Assembly: GCF_003576645.1 (NCBI RefSeq)
Contig: NC_044920.1
Location: 25,506,947-25,570,946 of the forward strand
Direction of reading: 5' to 3'
Source of the DNA: Ipomoea triloba
Lineage: Eukaryota > Streptophyta > Magnoliopsida > Solanales > Convolvulaceae
DNA: 64,000 nt
Made by a program: the position numbers and the translations under genes. The notes under the pieces were generated by a model, which was not told the origin of the DNA, ran no database searches, and saw only the letters and a program-made list of their open reading frames with translations. This document shows positions 1 to 12,224 of this stretch, piece after piece (the first letter of the stretch is position 1; each line of letters opens with the position of its first letter).

Positions 1-2744
1 CTTTTTTTTTTTTTTTTTTTTTGCTTTTCTATTTTCTGATTGATTTGATTCTCCATTGGAAAGTAAGATCTCCTGTTGCCCTGTTGGTCATGAATGGCAG
101 AAACACACTGAATTTTTCTTTTTCTCATATGCGATTTCTCTGATTCAATCACGTGATTATGTAGTCGCTCCCAACAGAATTGTCGTCCTTTCTATATCTC
201 ATCACTGCAATTTCCATTCGAAACTGGTCTGTCACTCTGTCAACTGATTCTTTTGTGTACCATTGCCTTGCCTCTGTTACATTTTCTACCTGGATTTATC
301 ACACGTTGCAACTTGCAAGATTCAACCCAATCTTAATCGTCAGTTTTTGTTTCCAAAATTTAACATTATATGCAACAAGTAGATCAAACATGAATCTCTG
401 GAATGTGACAATCCAAAGAGAAGATATTTTCTGTAAAGATATTGGTTCTCATTTCTGATTCTGCATAACCCTTCTTAGCCAAGGTAGGACCGCATTTTCA
501 CCACACAAAAAGAAAATAGATATGCAAATCTATTGCTAAATTTAGATCAGGAAAATAGATATGTTTTTTGAGTACTATTTACTCTGTTACAATGCAGTAT
601 CTGTTCATAATTACATTCTCAACCTACTGAAGCACAAAGAGTCAATATCGTCTCTACTAAGGCTCGAACTTACATCCTTTTATATGGGAGTGTAACTGGG
701 TGCCACTAGATTACAAGGTCTTTGACGAAAATAGATATGTTAATTTCTTAATCAGTTGATAAATTTAGATCGAGAAAATCTAGGAATTAACTGATAAATC
801 TAGGTCGAGAAAATGACTGAGATACGAGGATTTGAAAAGATCCCTGATGGTGCATTCTTAACCTCTGGGCTTGTGGCTGCTATGGGGACTTTATGGAGAT
901 ATATACTTAGAATGTAATAGGAGGGTTGCTTTTATGTATCTTTTTGTTCAGTGGTCACAGCCAAAAGAAGAAATAAAGAAAAAAGTGAAGAATTGATTTG
1001 ATCCTTCAGAGAGAGAATTAAGCAATGGTTAGCCAAAGAACAAAGTTAATGGATTGCAAAATCTTATCCAAATAATTAAGGCCTAGGCAGGAATATAGAT
1101 GGAAGTAGTTAGGTCATTTTCACCTACGGTCCAAAGGGGACCCTAATGTCCAAAAGGAAGCTCCACTTTCACCCCACGTGGTGTGAAAATCCACACACCC
1201 TTTCTATTCATTGTTCCAACTCTCCTACAGTGTGACCCAAACACAGATTGAAAGAAAGAAGAAAAAGAAAGATGATAATATATGTGACAATAACTCTAGG
1301 CAATCTTGTTGGGATTAGTAATTCTCAAACTATGGTCATATAATTTTTTTTTGATGACGAAAAAAATTGACAGTTATTATCTGATGGTGTGCATTGAAAA
1401 ATCTCGTCTTATGATTATAATTGATAAAATTCTACAAATTGAAAATGAGATAAACCTGTCTATGTTATTCATAACTGATCAGATCGAATAAAGAAAATCA
1501 ATAAGACACTTCCATTAGGAATCGAACTTAGATATGTTGCTGGGATTAGGCATTTTGACTCCATAGTCAAGACTGGGATCTTCAGGTTCTTTCTAAATTC
1601 TTTGAATAGGTGCATAGGCTAGGCTGGCTGGATTTTGGTAGTGGGTTATAGGCTTCAGCTTTTGACGATGTTGTCTGTTCTGGATTGAAGCCATGTTCCT
1701 GGCTCCACTCTAACATAACCTTTGTACTTGTTCCATATCCAATCTTCTTTACATCTTATCTACTTCAAATGGAAATGTCTTAATTCACTTCTATTTTAGT
1801 TCAATTTTTTAAGGAAGTTCCTAACTGTAAAGATATTAAAAGAAAAAGAATTGTTTTGTCCATTTATTTCGGTGGGCTTTGGAACTTGAGTTAATCACTT
1901 GGTAATTATGGATATTAATTTTTTTTGAAAACTTAATTATGGATATTAATAAGTTGTAGGTAGTAAATAGAATATAATTATGTAAATGTTTAATTTGTTG
2001 AATTATCAAAAAAATTAATTTTCATCCCTAATAACTTGTTTCAATTGTTTTTTTAGTATTTAGTAATAAATTTATACTTTTTGAATAAATCATAAATAGT
2101 TTAAATTTAAAGAAAACATATACTTAAACTGGTACAGAGTGGTAGATTGGTTTGTCGTGTTAAATCAGAAGATGTCACTATCAACTTAAAAGATGAAGAA
2201 GAATAAAAATGAATTTAGATTTTTGCATTTATCTATGCCACCCTATGATATTTTATCTAGTGGGTACTTGCAATGTTGCAGGGCAAAAAAAGATTCTTCT
2301 TTTTTCACATTTCTCAATTCTTTATATCCCTCAATAGTTGTTAGTACTGGGAAAAATAGTCCATCTTGAATTATACCATTTCTCACCAATTAGATAATAA
2401 ATAAAAGAGGAATTTAAATGTTTGGTGTCAAAAAAAAGAGTAAGGAATCAAAACATATAAGTCAAAGTTAATAATAGTTCCAACCTGTTACATGATAGTT
2501 CAAATCCACAGCATATTTATCTGCTGGATTGTGCTTTGTGCATGCTCACAACTCACATACACACTATACATTCAATCATGACTTAATGGAGTCTTTGACT
2601 ATGTGTGGAGATTTAGATCGTAAACAATGATATTGATGGGCAACCATGGGATTTTTGTCCTTATGAACGTGAAATAAGATTTACACATAGTCCGTATATA
2701 TTTTTTTTATGTTAATCATGTTGTGGTTTTCTTATCTAGGGCAC
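1..2744. other. intergenic, no gene recognised
   Basis: AT-rich DNA starting with a T-run. It holds the SINE fragment at 640-725 and a moderately GC stretch at 1125-1240 with a CACGTG G-box (near 1176). No coding exon can be supported; the short open frames have no recognisable domain. Confidence 0.6.
640..725 (-). mobile_element. SINE-like fragment
   Basis: On the minus strand, ACCTTGTAATCTAGTGGCAC and AGTTCGAGCCTTAGTAGAG give A-box and B-box matches. The same head appears at 32345-32415 (ACCTTGTGGTTTAGTGGCAC). Confidence 0.45.
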
Positions 2745-3300
2745 ATTGAGACTAATGATGTTCATGTTCGTCATAGGTAGAATCTTAGAAGTCTCTTAGG
2801 ACTCACCAAGAGTAATCATGTTCATGTTTGTTCCGAGTATAGTAGGACCTTAGAGGTTTCTTATGGACACGGAGACTGGTCATCTTTCTGTTCTCTTCAT
2901 CCCGGGTAGGACCTCAAATGTTTTATAGGGCACACCAAGACTAATCATGTTCATTTTCATTCCGGGTATTGTAGGACCTCAAAGGTTTTCTAGGGTACAC
3001 CGAGACTAATCATGTTCATGTTCGTCCTGGGTAGGACCTCAAATGTTTCCAAGGGTACACCAAGACTAATCATGTACATGTTTGTTCCGAGTATAGTATG
3101 TATAGTAGGACCTTAGAAGTTTTTTAGGACACATCGAGATTAATCTTGTTCTTGTTCATCCCGGGTAAGTAAGAGCTTTGACAAATCATGTTTGTCCAGG
3201 GTAAGAGCTCAAAGGTTTCCTAGGACACACTGAGACTAATCATGTTTATGTTCGACCCAAGTAAAATCTCTAAGACTAATCTTGTTTGTCCCAGGTCAAA
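2745..3300. repeat. degenerate tandem array, unit about 60-75 bp
   Basis: Blocks of GAGACTAATCATGTTCATGT, TTCGTCCCGGGTA-like and GTAGGACCTCAAATGTTT-like sequence recur from 2748 about eight times with variable spacing. Later units (3160-3300) are truncated. Confidence 0.8.
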
Positions 3301-4315
3301 CTTCAAATGGTGGGCCAAACCTCTCATTGATACTCATGGGTATTAATAGACATAAACAATTATAGAAGGCCAAATTCATACTCTTTTTTAGGGGGTGGGG
3401 TGGGGAGCATCATAGGTAATCAGGCATCATCAATTGTTTGTAAAACAAAATTTATGAATTTATTTTGGGTTGATTGACCAATTGAACTATGCATACGGCA
3501 AATCAACCACTTTATTAAGTGTTACTCCGTATATTGGTGAAAAATTTATTCATTGAGTAACCAAATTCGCCACTTTGATAATTAGTAAGAGAGTAATATA
3601 TACTTCAAATAATTAAACAAATAAATCTATATTTTGGTCATATTTGAAGGACTAAAAGTGTCATTTTCTTTTATAAATTATTAACTAAATTGGTGCATCT
3701 TTGAATAAAAAATTGTGAGGGGTTACGTTAATGTGGTAGTTCAAGGCTGCAACTTTTTTGGGTTTAATTTGCAATGGCTACATTAAGCTAAGGTTTGAGA
3801 ATTATAATGAAGAAGCTAGCTAAGGTTGTTATAACAACATCCATTGCTAGCTCGATGGTCGCTCTCAATGTTACTATCAAAATTGGGATATATGGCTATG
3901 AGCTAAATAAGGGTCATGCATGATGATGCAAAGTGAATATAATATCTTTATGTTGATGTTTTTCTACCAAATATTATAATAATAAATTCTCTCTCTATAG
4001 TGGTCGGTTTTGAATCCTCTTGTAAAGCCAATATGACAATAGCTTGTGTTCCCATCCACGACAATAGTTAGCATCAAGAAAATGGTTTTTAGGTATTTTG
4101 TTGGTTCCTAAAGAGATAATGGTTGGACTAATGAGTAAATACATTATAGTTCTCTCAGAGTTGTTTATTGGTCTTCTTAGTTTGATCTGATCAATTTTAC
4201 CTAATTGTGGTATTCTGCTGATTGGGCCCACAAGTCGGGCTTCACCCAGTACGCATCTTCGGGTACGTAGCCATCGTAACGGCCTTGCCGCGTGGAGGCC
4301 TGGATGGTTAAATCC

Positions 4316-4604
4316 GGCAAATTATTGCATGGACCATGGTCCACACAGCTGTGTGGACCAAAAATAAAAAGTACATTATTTTTATACTGAAGGTACATTA
4401 TTTTTGTACTGTAGGTACATTATTTGACAGTATATATCAAATAATGTACCTTCAGTACAAAAATAATGTACCCTAAAATAATGTACCTACAGTATAAAAT
4501 AATGTACCTACAGTATAAAATAATGTACCTTCAGTACAAAAATAATGTACTTTTTATTTTTTGTCTACACAGCTGTGTGGACCATCGTCCATGCAATAAT
4601 GATT
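4316..4604. mobile_element. MITE with TGGACCATGGTCCA palindromic ends
   Basis: The ends are inverted (ATTATTGCATGGACCATGGT against ATTATTGCATGGACGATGGT), followed inward by the palindrome CACACAGCTGTGTGG. The interior is built of repeated GTACATTATTTTTGTACTG-type units that also fold back. Direct repeats GGTTAAATCC at 4306-4315 and 4605-4614 look like a 10-bp target duplication. The size is 289 bp, with no coding potential. Confidence 0.82.
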
Positions 4605-5464
4605 GGTTAAATCCAACCTAAATAATGTTTTTTTTTAGTACTACTGACCCTGCTATAATTTCATAACTACTTTTCAACATAAACAATGTTTAATTATGAT
4701 ATTTTTTTTGTGTTTTGGCTTCTGTATCCGTACTACATAGCTTAACAACAACATGCTAGACAAGCCATCACCCAACATTACTCAATAATTTCACAACACA
4801 AACAACTTGACAAGATAAAAAAAACCACGTAGATTTTGTTGGTGTTCTCCTGTCCTGTTTGAATATTTGATTAAGACTATATAATATAATCCTATGTGAG
4901 ATCACTTTGTAGCTGCCTTTGTTGAACGAAAGGTAGTTAAACGCAATTAATTATAGACACAATATAACGTAAATATGTTAGCAAATGTACTCGTGTAGGT
5001 CCCAACATTATTGTACGTGCATAACGTTGAATTGTAATAATTTAACCGGTAAGAGGTTGTTAAGTGCAACAGTATCTTTGTCGGTTACAACGGTATGGTC
5101 TTATGAACAGAATGCTGGCAAACAAAACGCTGTAGAGGTACTGTGTTTGTCACCCCTAGAAAGAGGTTTGAATTAGCTCAATAATTGCACATTAATTCCA
5201 AAAGAAAAAGTATTAGGATAATATGTACGTGATGCAATCATGCAATGATACTTTTAATTAATGAGCCAATAAGTGTCATAAATGATGAAATAATATAATG
5301 TTTAGTGACAATAGTATATTGTTACTGCACTTTTTCTATGAGTTTTAAGTACATGTATAAAGTGAGCGTGCAATTTACAAATACCATAAGGCGTTTTAAT
5401 TGGGGTCTTAACCAAATAATTGTTCTACTAATTATCAATGATCATGCTCCATTATCTATAGAAT

Positions 5465-5770
5465 TAAGAAAAAGCTCCACGGCTCAGTTGGTAAGAGTGC
5501 TCTACCTACAGCCGAAAGGTTGAAGGTTTGATACCCATCAGCTATGGGTAATCTAGGCTGGTTTACCTCCTTGTGAGAAAGAGCTCGATTGGCAGATCTT
5601 TTGTGTTGAACCACTGAGTTACCATGATTGTGTTGTCTATATATAGTTGATTCGTTTAGTGGTTTACTAGGTAAATGACTCGAGTCTGAAAACTGAGATC
5701 ATCTAAGTATATACAAAAAACAAAAAAAAAAAAAAAAAAAAAAAAAAGAAGAAGAAGAAAGAAAGCTCTT
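5465..5770 (+). mobile_element. tRNA-derived SINE with A-tail
   Basis: The head has an A-box-like GGCTCAGTTGGTAAGAG and a B-box-like GAAGGTTTGATACCC in tRNA spacing. A body of about 150 bp with ACTGAGTTACCATGATT follows, ending in an A-run at 5719-5745. Flanks AAGAAAAAGCTC (left) and AAGAAAGAAAGCTC (right) are a plausible target duplication. It is not a functional tRNA, since no cloverleaf acceptor or anticodon arm can be closed. Confidence 0.65.
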
Positions 5771-5859
5771 AGTGATAGTCTTTATGGCTTGAACCAATTA
5801 ATTATATATAGACAACTTAATTAGATTGGTTGATCTCATTGTAGTCAATTGTCTGCTAG

Positions 5860-5922
5860 GATAATAAGACAAGATTTTCATTGTAGTCAATTGTCTGTTA
5901 GGATAATAAGACAAGATTTATC
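5860..5922. repeat. tandem duplication of about 41 bp
   Basis: TTCATTGTAGTCAATTGTCT followed by GGATAATAAGACAAGATTT is repeated, and a partial third copy lies upstream at 5836. Confidence 0.85.
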
Positions 5923-6777
5923 TGCGCACCTTTAAGTAGAGATTGTAGGCTTTACTCGTCACTCAAAAAAGAAAGCATTTTTAGTATGGGTAATTCCGGT
6001 CAAGTTGGTTAGACAATTAGTTTGATAGTTATAATGTCACAAATTTGACTCCTGAGAATAATTTATTGACTTTCTTGATTTGAACTAGTCAAATATGTAA
6101 CGTAAGCTAGTCTCATTTTAAACATGAGGTTGAAAATTTAAAAACATGTACATACGATTAGGCGGACTAGAACTCAACTTAGACCATTAACATTTGATTT
6201 TAATTAGAAAAAAAATTATAGAGAACCGTAATAATCAAACGCAATTATGTGAAGCATGTATCTGTAGCTTTCAATTATCCCTGAAAATCCTAATGAAAAT
6301 TGACAAAATCAGGCTTTAAAAGCGACTGGTCCCTCCTAAGTATTATTGCTGGTGGATGGCAGTGGGACTATGATTATCCAAATGAAACCCACATTGTCCC
6401 CTCACATAGGAGGGGACTAATATAATGACACCACACCCAGAAAACTACATTAAAAACAATGTTCGTTCATTGCATATTGTATAACTCTAATTAAATTGTG
6501 TCACGTTTCACGTAACTATCATCGTAATTATCGGCCGACACGCAGCCAAAAGGAGAGTTGGGGAATACACTTATTCACCACTGTACTAATAATTGAAAGG
6601 ACAGCTTAAGGACATGTGAATCCAAACCCCTTCTTGCTAATCAGACATTTGGCATCCAATCAGATATGGCCTGCCCTTCATCTTGGTCCCTTTTGCCCAG
6701 GGACCATTATCACCTCCCAACCTCACATTATTCACACTTATTGGCATCTCCACCTACACATCTAGGCCCTCCCTCAC

Positions 6778-6945
6778 CAAATTATACCCTGGACCAGGGT
6801 CTAGCTTGCATGGTAGACATTGGTTTAAAAATAATATTCAAATTTTATATCTATCTCACTAAATTATACCATGAACCAGGATCTAGCTTGCATTGTAGAC
6901 CTTGGTCTAAAACTAATATTCAAATTCTATATCTATAGATGACAT
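6778..6945. repeat. tandemly duplicated fragment related to the same MITE family
   Basis: AAATTATACCCTGGACCAGG, a GCATGGTAGACATTGGT-like segment and an ATATTCAAATTTTATATCTA tail occur twice in direct orientation (6778-6855 and 6863-6942) with few differences. This creates an accidental open frame here. Confidence 0.6.
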
Positions 6946-7136
6946 ATTCTATATATGACAGCTTTTGTACTTGTAATAATAGTTATTTGTTTATATGTAC
7001 AGAAACGGTTAATTATAGGTACATAATGGATTAATTGAAGGTACTGAATTTTTATATCAGGATTCACAATGAATTATGAACCTTGGTACATGGTATAACA
7101 ATTCCCCCCGCTCACAACCCTATGTTCGGGTTACAC

Positions 7137-7380
7137 GGCAAATTATTGTGTTGGCCATGGTCCACATAGTGCTGTGTGGACCATAATAAAAAGTACATTT
7201 TTAATATACTAAATGTACATTATTTTTGTATTGAATGTACATTATACAATATAATACAAATAGTGTATATCCACTGAATACAATGTACATTTTTAATATA
7301 CTAAAAATATATTATTTTTATACTGAATGTACATTATTTGATAATATGGTCCACACAGCTGTGTGGACCGTAATGATTGA
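7137..7380. mobile_element. second copy of the TGGACCATGGTCCA MITE family
   Basis: It begins GGCAAATTATTG like the copy at 4316, has CCATGGTCCACA and CAGCTGTGTGGACC near its ends and GTACATTATTTTTGTA-type interior units. Flanks GGTTACAC (7129-7136) and GGTTACTC (7381-7388) are probable target duplications with one mismatch. Confidence 0.75.
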
Positions 7381-8252
7381 GGTTACTCCCAAGGCCCCAT
7401 GATCTAGGGCCCGTCTCAATTCCAACACTAAGAATTGATGATCTCGTAACATCAAATCAAGATTAGATTAATGTGAATAATAACCATAGGAATTGACTCA
7501 AATTATACACCATTTATTCAAAATCTATCACAAAGGAATTCCCATTGGATATTCCAATTCGAATTGGGCAAAGCTTAAAGCAAGCAAGCTAGCCAGCTAG
7601 GTCCATCGTTAAAAAGAAAGAATCTAAAACATGAATACCGTGAACTTAAGGAAAAAAAGGTTGCAGATTTCGATCAAATGTTTCAATGTTGTGAATGAAT
7701 GGTGGGTTAAACAATAATGTTACGTTGTGTCCTTGTAACAGAATCCCTTTGTTCGATACGATAAAAAGATTAAAAGAGGGAAAGAAAGAAAGTTTAGGGT
7801 TCTTAGCATTCTGGGAATATTATGATATGTTCACTTTAGTGATATGGACAATACAATAACAATGGCGTCATGGGAAGATTAAAAATTCCTTTGGTGACAA
7901 TGAAAGGTCAAGATGATGCTCCCAGGCATTTCTTTTCAGCTTTGGGGCTGCATTAGATTGTGTGGGCTCCCTCCAAAAATTTCACTGTTTTTGAATTATG
8001 CATGTTTAGATAGTGATGGGAATTATAGCTATGTAAACCCGTTACAACATTATAAGTGAAGACGAATCTCGAGTTAAATGAAAGGTTTATTTGAAACCAC
8101 TAATTTGATTATATATGCACTCTTTGAACCATATATCATGGACTAGCTAGGGTCGTGTTATATAGGAGTATATATAATTGTTCTCTTTATTTCTTTTTGT
8201 GAACCATATATCACGTGTCTGTGAATCATATATCACGTGAAGGGGCATGGAA

Positions 8253-8345
8253 TTGCAGCAAATTATATCATGGACCAGGGTCCATCACGCCCATTGTGGA
8301 CCCTGATAGGTTCAACTTATGTACATTCAATTAATAAATTATGTA
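8253..8345. mobile_element. partial copy of the TGGACCATGGTCCA MITE family
   Basis: AAATTATATCATGGACCAGG and GTCCA..TGTGGACC are followed by GTACATTCAATTAATAAATT. Only one end is recognisable, and the right arm is eroded or lost. Confidence 0.5.
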
Positions 8346-8671
8346 CCTATAAATAAATTCAAGATGCATAATATTGGTAACCACAATATTGCGAATTTTA
8401 ACTCCTAATGGGGAACAGACTATTGATCTTTTGATCTTGGTTTGAATCAATCAGTTATGAGCAACTTAGATTGATTTTAATTACTTGTAGTCTTTTACCG
8501 ACTAGGGCACGATGCATAGTTTACACAATGCATACTCTCGGATAATGAGTGTGAGTTTCTTTTGTCAATTAAAATAAAATAATATGTTAATTACAACTCG
8601 TACATAATTTGAAATGGTGGATCCATTGGTCCTATATAAAACAATAATTATGGAATTGTATGGTGGGCTTG

Positions 8672-8735
8672 AAAGCACATGCATGCATGCATACATGCAT
8701 GGATGCATGGTAAGATAGCATGGATGCATGTAATG
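8672..8735. repeat. ATGC-rich microsatellite with RY (CATGCATG) motifs
   Basis: ACATGCATGCATGCATACAT then GCATGGATGCATGG. CATGCATG is the RY motif bound by plant B3 factors, but here it is most simply a tetranucleotide repeat. Confidence 0.6.
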
Positions 8736-9923
8736 CAGGGGCATAAAAGACAGATGAGAAAAGGCTTCTGAATTTGTTCTTATCCTTTTCAACCTTTTAG
8801 AAAGAGGGCACGGGAGTCCCATGCTTTCCGTTTCAGTACCTTTTTGTCTTTTGCACTCCATAACGCCCCCTTTTCGTTTCAACCATAATTTTTCAATTAA
8901 TAATTACAAAATTATACTATTTTATATAAATAAATTAATATTTTCCACTCAAATATATTTAAAAAACACATAAAAGTTCATTTCTTTTATAGCATGGGCA
9001 AATATTAGTAAAGTGTACGTGTCCGTTAACGAGATACATCTATCATGAGTAGTATTGTATCCACATTGTCACTACCTGAATTTGTTATAAAGTTCTATGA
9101 ATTTGAACAGACCAAGTATCTCATACCCATCATCATGGGCACCTTGTATTTCACTTTCCACTTACTTGGATTTCCTTTTCACCTTTTTAATCTTTTTTTT
9201 TTTCATTTATTTTCTTTGCTTCAATCATAATTTTCCCCACTAATATCAGAGAGAAAGTTACATGCATATGCTAAGTGGAAGGGGCGGAAGTCTATTATAC
9301 ACCAAAATTCCTTACGGAATGGACTAAATCAAGATTTTCTAAGTATCATTTGAAATTCCTTTCAATTTAATCAATATTTTATAAAGATTGGGGAATATAA
9401 TGGTGAAACTTTTAAAGAAAGTACTAATAATACAAACATAGAGTTGATAGAAGAGGTCATCCTAAAAAAATCAAATTGATAAGTGAATAAATCTTTGAGA
9501 TTTAAGTAACATTTACGAATTTCTTGTAGATCAATTGATGTGTAATCGTATCAATATAGTTAATTGAATGGAAAGTGAGACATAGTGATTAGATGCCCAT
9601 CCCATGTTTTATATTAATGTCGACCGAAGTTAAGTTTATTAATAAAACAAAATATTCTTGGTTTGTTGAACTTAGTCTATACACATAATCTTTAATTTTT
9701 TTTTTTTATGATGAGGAAAATTCACCGCCACCGTCAGAATGTGTGCATAGGGTAAAACACACATAAACATAATTTTTCTTTTACACATAATTCACCGCCA
9801 CCGCCAGCCGCCTAGACCACCGATTATGGTGATAGCGTCTAGCGCCTAGGCGGATTTTTGCAACACTGCACATGATCGGTTGTATGCAAGTGTATTTTTT
9901 TGGGGAGAGAGGGGGGGGGGGAT

Positions 9924-10683
9924 ATGGGTCAAATAGGCTCTTCAACTATAGAGTAAAGTTGAAAGGGTGAAGTTTCAGAAGAAAGACCAAGGATCAAGTC
10001 TCCTTATGCGGATTAAGCAAATGTCTAGCCTTGTATACAACTGAGTTACCATGATTTAAAATGATTTACATTCTTCCATATGCTCTGTCCAGTCAGGGAG
10101 TGGGAGACCCTTGGGGTTGGGATTCAACCTTTTAGGAAGAAACTATAGAGCAAAGTGTAGTTAGCCCTTTAAACAAAGAAAAGCTTCAATTAAACACATT
10201 AACTTTTCATTTTCATGCAATTAAGTGAATTAACAAGTTACCTTTAGGTAATCACTAATTTTTTTAAAATATAAAAAATTAAATAAAATTAAACAAAATA
10301 TATCTTTAATTAAGATGAAGTAATTAAATTTAAAAGAAAAAAACCATTCTCTGGCCATGGCTTCTTCGTTCAGTTCGACGGAGAAGCAAGTTACGGCTTC
10401 TCTGTCCAATTGGACGGAGGCCTACCATGGCTTCTTCGTCAAACTGGATGGAGAAGCCGACAATCTATTTTTTTAAAGTTATTTTTAAATTATTTTTTAA
10501 AAATGTAATTTTACCTGCTAATACCTTGAGTTTACCTGCAGAATAATCTAATTGTACAAATTTAAGAAGTTATTGACTAAATTACATAAAAGTGAAGAGA
10601 TGAAGTGTCTAATTAGAGCTTTTCTTAGTTTAGGGTGCTAATTACACTTTGACTTATAGTTGAAGGACATATTTGACCCCCAT
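9924..10683. mobile_element. foldback element of about 760 bp interrupted by a SINE-like insertion
   Basis: Left ATGGGTCAAATAGGCTCTTC pairs with the inverted right end (GGGTCAAATATGTCCTTCAA). Further inward, TAGTTAGCCCTTTAAACAAAG (10153 on) pairs with the inverted CTTAGTTTAGGGTGCTAATT (right arm). The central loop (10350-10462) has a roughly 35-bp GC-rich repeat around CATGGCTTCTTCGT. The left arm is split by the insertion at 9960-10140. Confidence 0.65.
9960..10140 (-). mobile_element. SINE-like insertion with 16-bp target duplication
   Basis: It is flanked by AACTATAGAGTAAAGT (9944-9959) and AACTATAGAGCAAAGT (10141-10156), one mismatch. The insert is 181 bp and contains a GAGTTACCATGATTTA block that recurs, in one orientation or the other, near 5615, 12365, 19110 and 23310, marking a dispersed family. 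Confidence 0.55.
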
Positions 10684-11424
10684 TTTTAAAGATATATAAT
10701 ATTTTTTATGTTTTTACTTTTTATTAAAAAGTACTCCGTATTACATATCTCATACCCTTTAAACAATTACAAATTCTATAAATTCAACAATATCTTTACA
10801 AAATCATTTATTCAACCAAACCCATCCAATAACAACATACCGTTCACCTAAAATTTTATATGGAAAAATTAAACAACACAACCGCATGATCATATAAAGT
10901 ATGACATGAAATTCAAACTTAAGACATCCCTAGCAAATATAAGGGATTCCAATACTATTTAACCACGAGGGTGTTATCCAACTATGTATTGGTTATACTA
11001 TCACAAAAAATTTGCCAATTACCAATTTGCCATTATATAGTCGCAATAACATGGAACGCAACATTTCAATAATGCATAGTGCACTATTATTATACAATAT
11101 ACACTCAATTATCTCTAATTACCCATTTTTAGTAGTGTACTAGGTATTAACACTTTTCTTTTGGTAGGATTCATTTGTAGGACCTATTTAATATAATATT
11201 AATATAAGTAGGAAAATGATACTCTGTAAATGTACTATCATGGAATATAATTCGTGCTATATGTACAAATTTTACAAGGTAAACAAAAATTTAAAACAGT
11301 GAACCACTTTTCTTTTTTAGATTCATCAAAGTACAACACCCAGCAGGAAGTAAAATTGGAATAAAAAATGCAAGTAGATGTATTACTACTTTATAAGTAA
11401 CACCCTATTTTTATTTATTTTTTT

Positions 11425-11640
11425 GAATTAACGAGGTAACCCCACTCCTGACTGTGTGAGTAGTGAGTAAAATCTCGCCCTGTGACCCTAGCCGGCAAAG
11501 AACTACAAGGAGGTAAACCACCCTAGATTACTCATAGTTGACCGGCTCAAATCCAAGGACTAGATGTTTGAACCCACGACTTCTCAGTTGCAGGTGTAAC
11601 TCTCATACAATTTGAGTTGCCCTTACGGGCATAAGTAGCA
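11425..11640 (-). mobile_element. SINE copy, minus strand
   Basis: On the minus strand, CAACTCAAATTGTATGAGAG (A-box region) and GTCGTGGGTTCAAACATC (B-box region) are followed by GGTTTACCTCCTTGTAG, the same body motif as in the copies at 5465 and 21725. Confidence 0.5.
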
Positions 11641-12224
11641 CGCTATTTATAAACTAGGGCTGGAAGACATTTACTGATTAAACATGCATAACTAGGTACT
11701 ACATAGAATTACTAACTGCTAGGGTTTGAAATGTTAAAAGCTACGGAGTATATAGATGCCAAATTAATTAAAGATACCGTTTTCGACAACAAAACGTCAA
11801 CGGCTTCCCAAATCTTCGAACTGTTTAACTGTTTGCCCCTCACTTCCGACATAAACGTGGGTTTATTCGCATCGACAATCATCATATATTTCCACAAAAA
11901 TAATACAGTTGTAACAGTTGAGCACTATCTAGGTAATCTAGGCAAGATCATATTACAGCTTAATTAATTACAGGCCGGATAGATTAACCACCCAAGAAAA
12001 ATGAGCCAAGCAACAACACATGGCACATGCTAATGAACCCAAAACCGTGATTACGATGCCTCCTTGTCTCCCCTTAATCCTGCATTAATCCTGGAGCCAT
12101 GGTTAGAGTTTGTGGAAGCCTTAAACGACAGTCGATACACCTAAATCTCGTTTCATTTACTATCCTGTTTCATTGTTAGATCTTGTATGCATCATGTCCG
12201 TTTTCCTAGGCCGATGTTGTTCGA

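Larger units (their letters stand above)
3301..9920. other. intergenic, rich in small transposons
   Basis: Apart from the MITEs, SINE and repeats listed separately, it contains a GC-richer patch at 4211-4315 whose minus strand reads GRYDGYVPEDAYWVKPDLWA (possible exon fragment, unassigned), and promoter-like low-repeat stretches at 6300-6440, 6590-6700 and 7760-7980. At 9710-9870 there are repeated CACCGCCACCGCCAG and CCTAGGCGG motifs. No intact gene is seen. Confidence 0.5.

Noticed and set aside
5465..5530. True tRNA gene
   Set aside because: A- and B-box-like sequences are present, but the acceptor and anticodon stems do not pair and a SINE body with an A-tail follows.
8565..8882. 105-codon minus-strand open frame
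   Set aside because: It runs through the ATGC microsatellite (Met/His/Cys-rich stretch) and shows no recognisable family.
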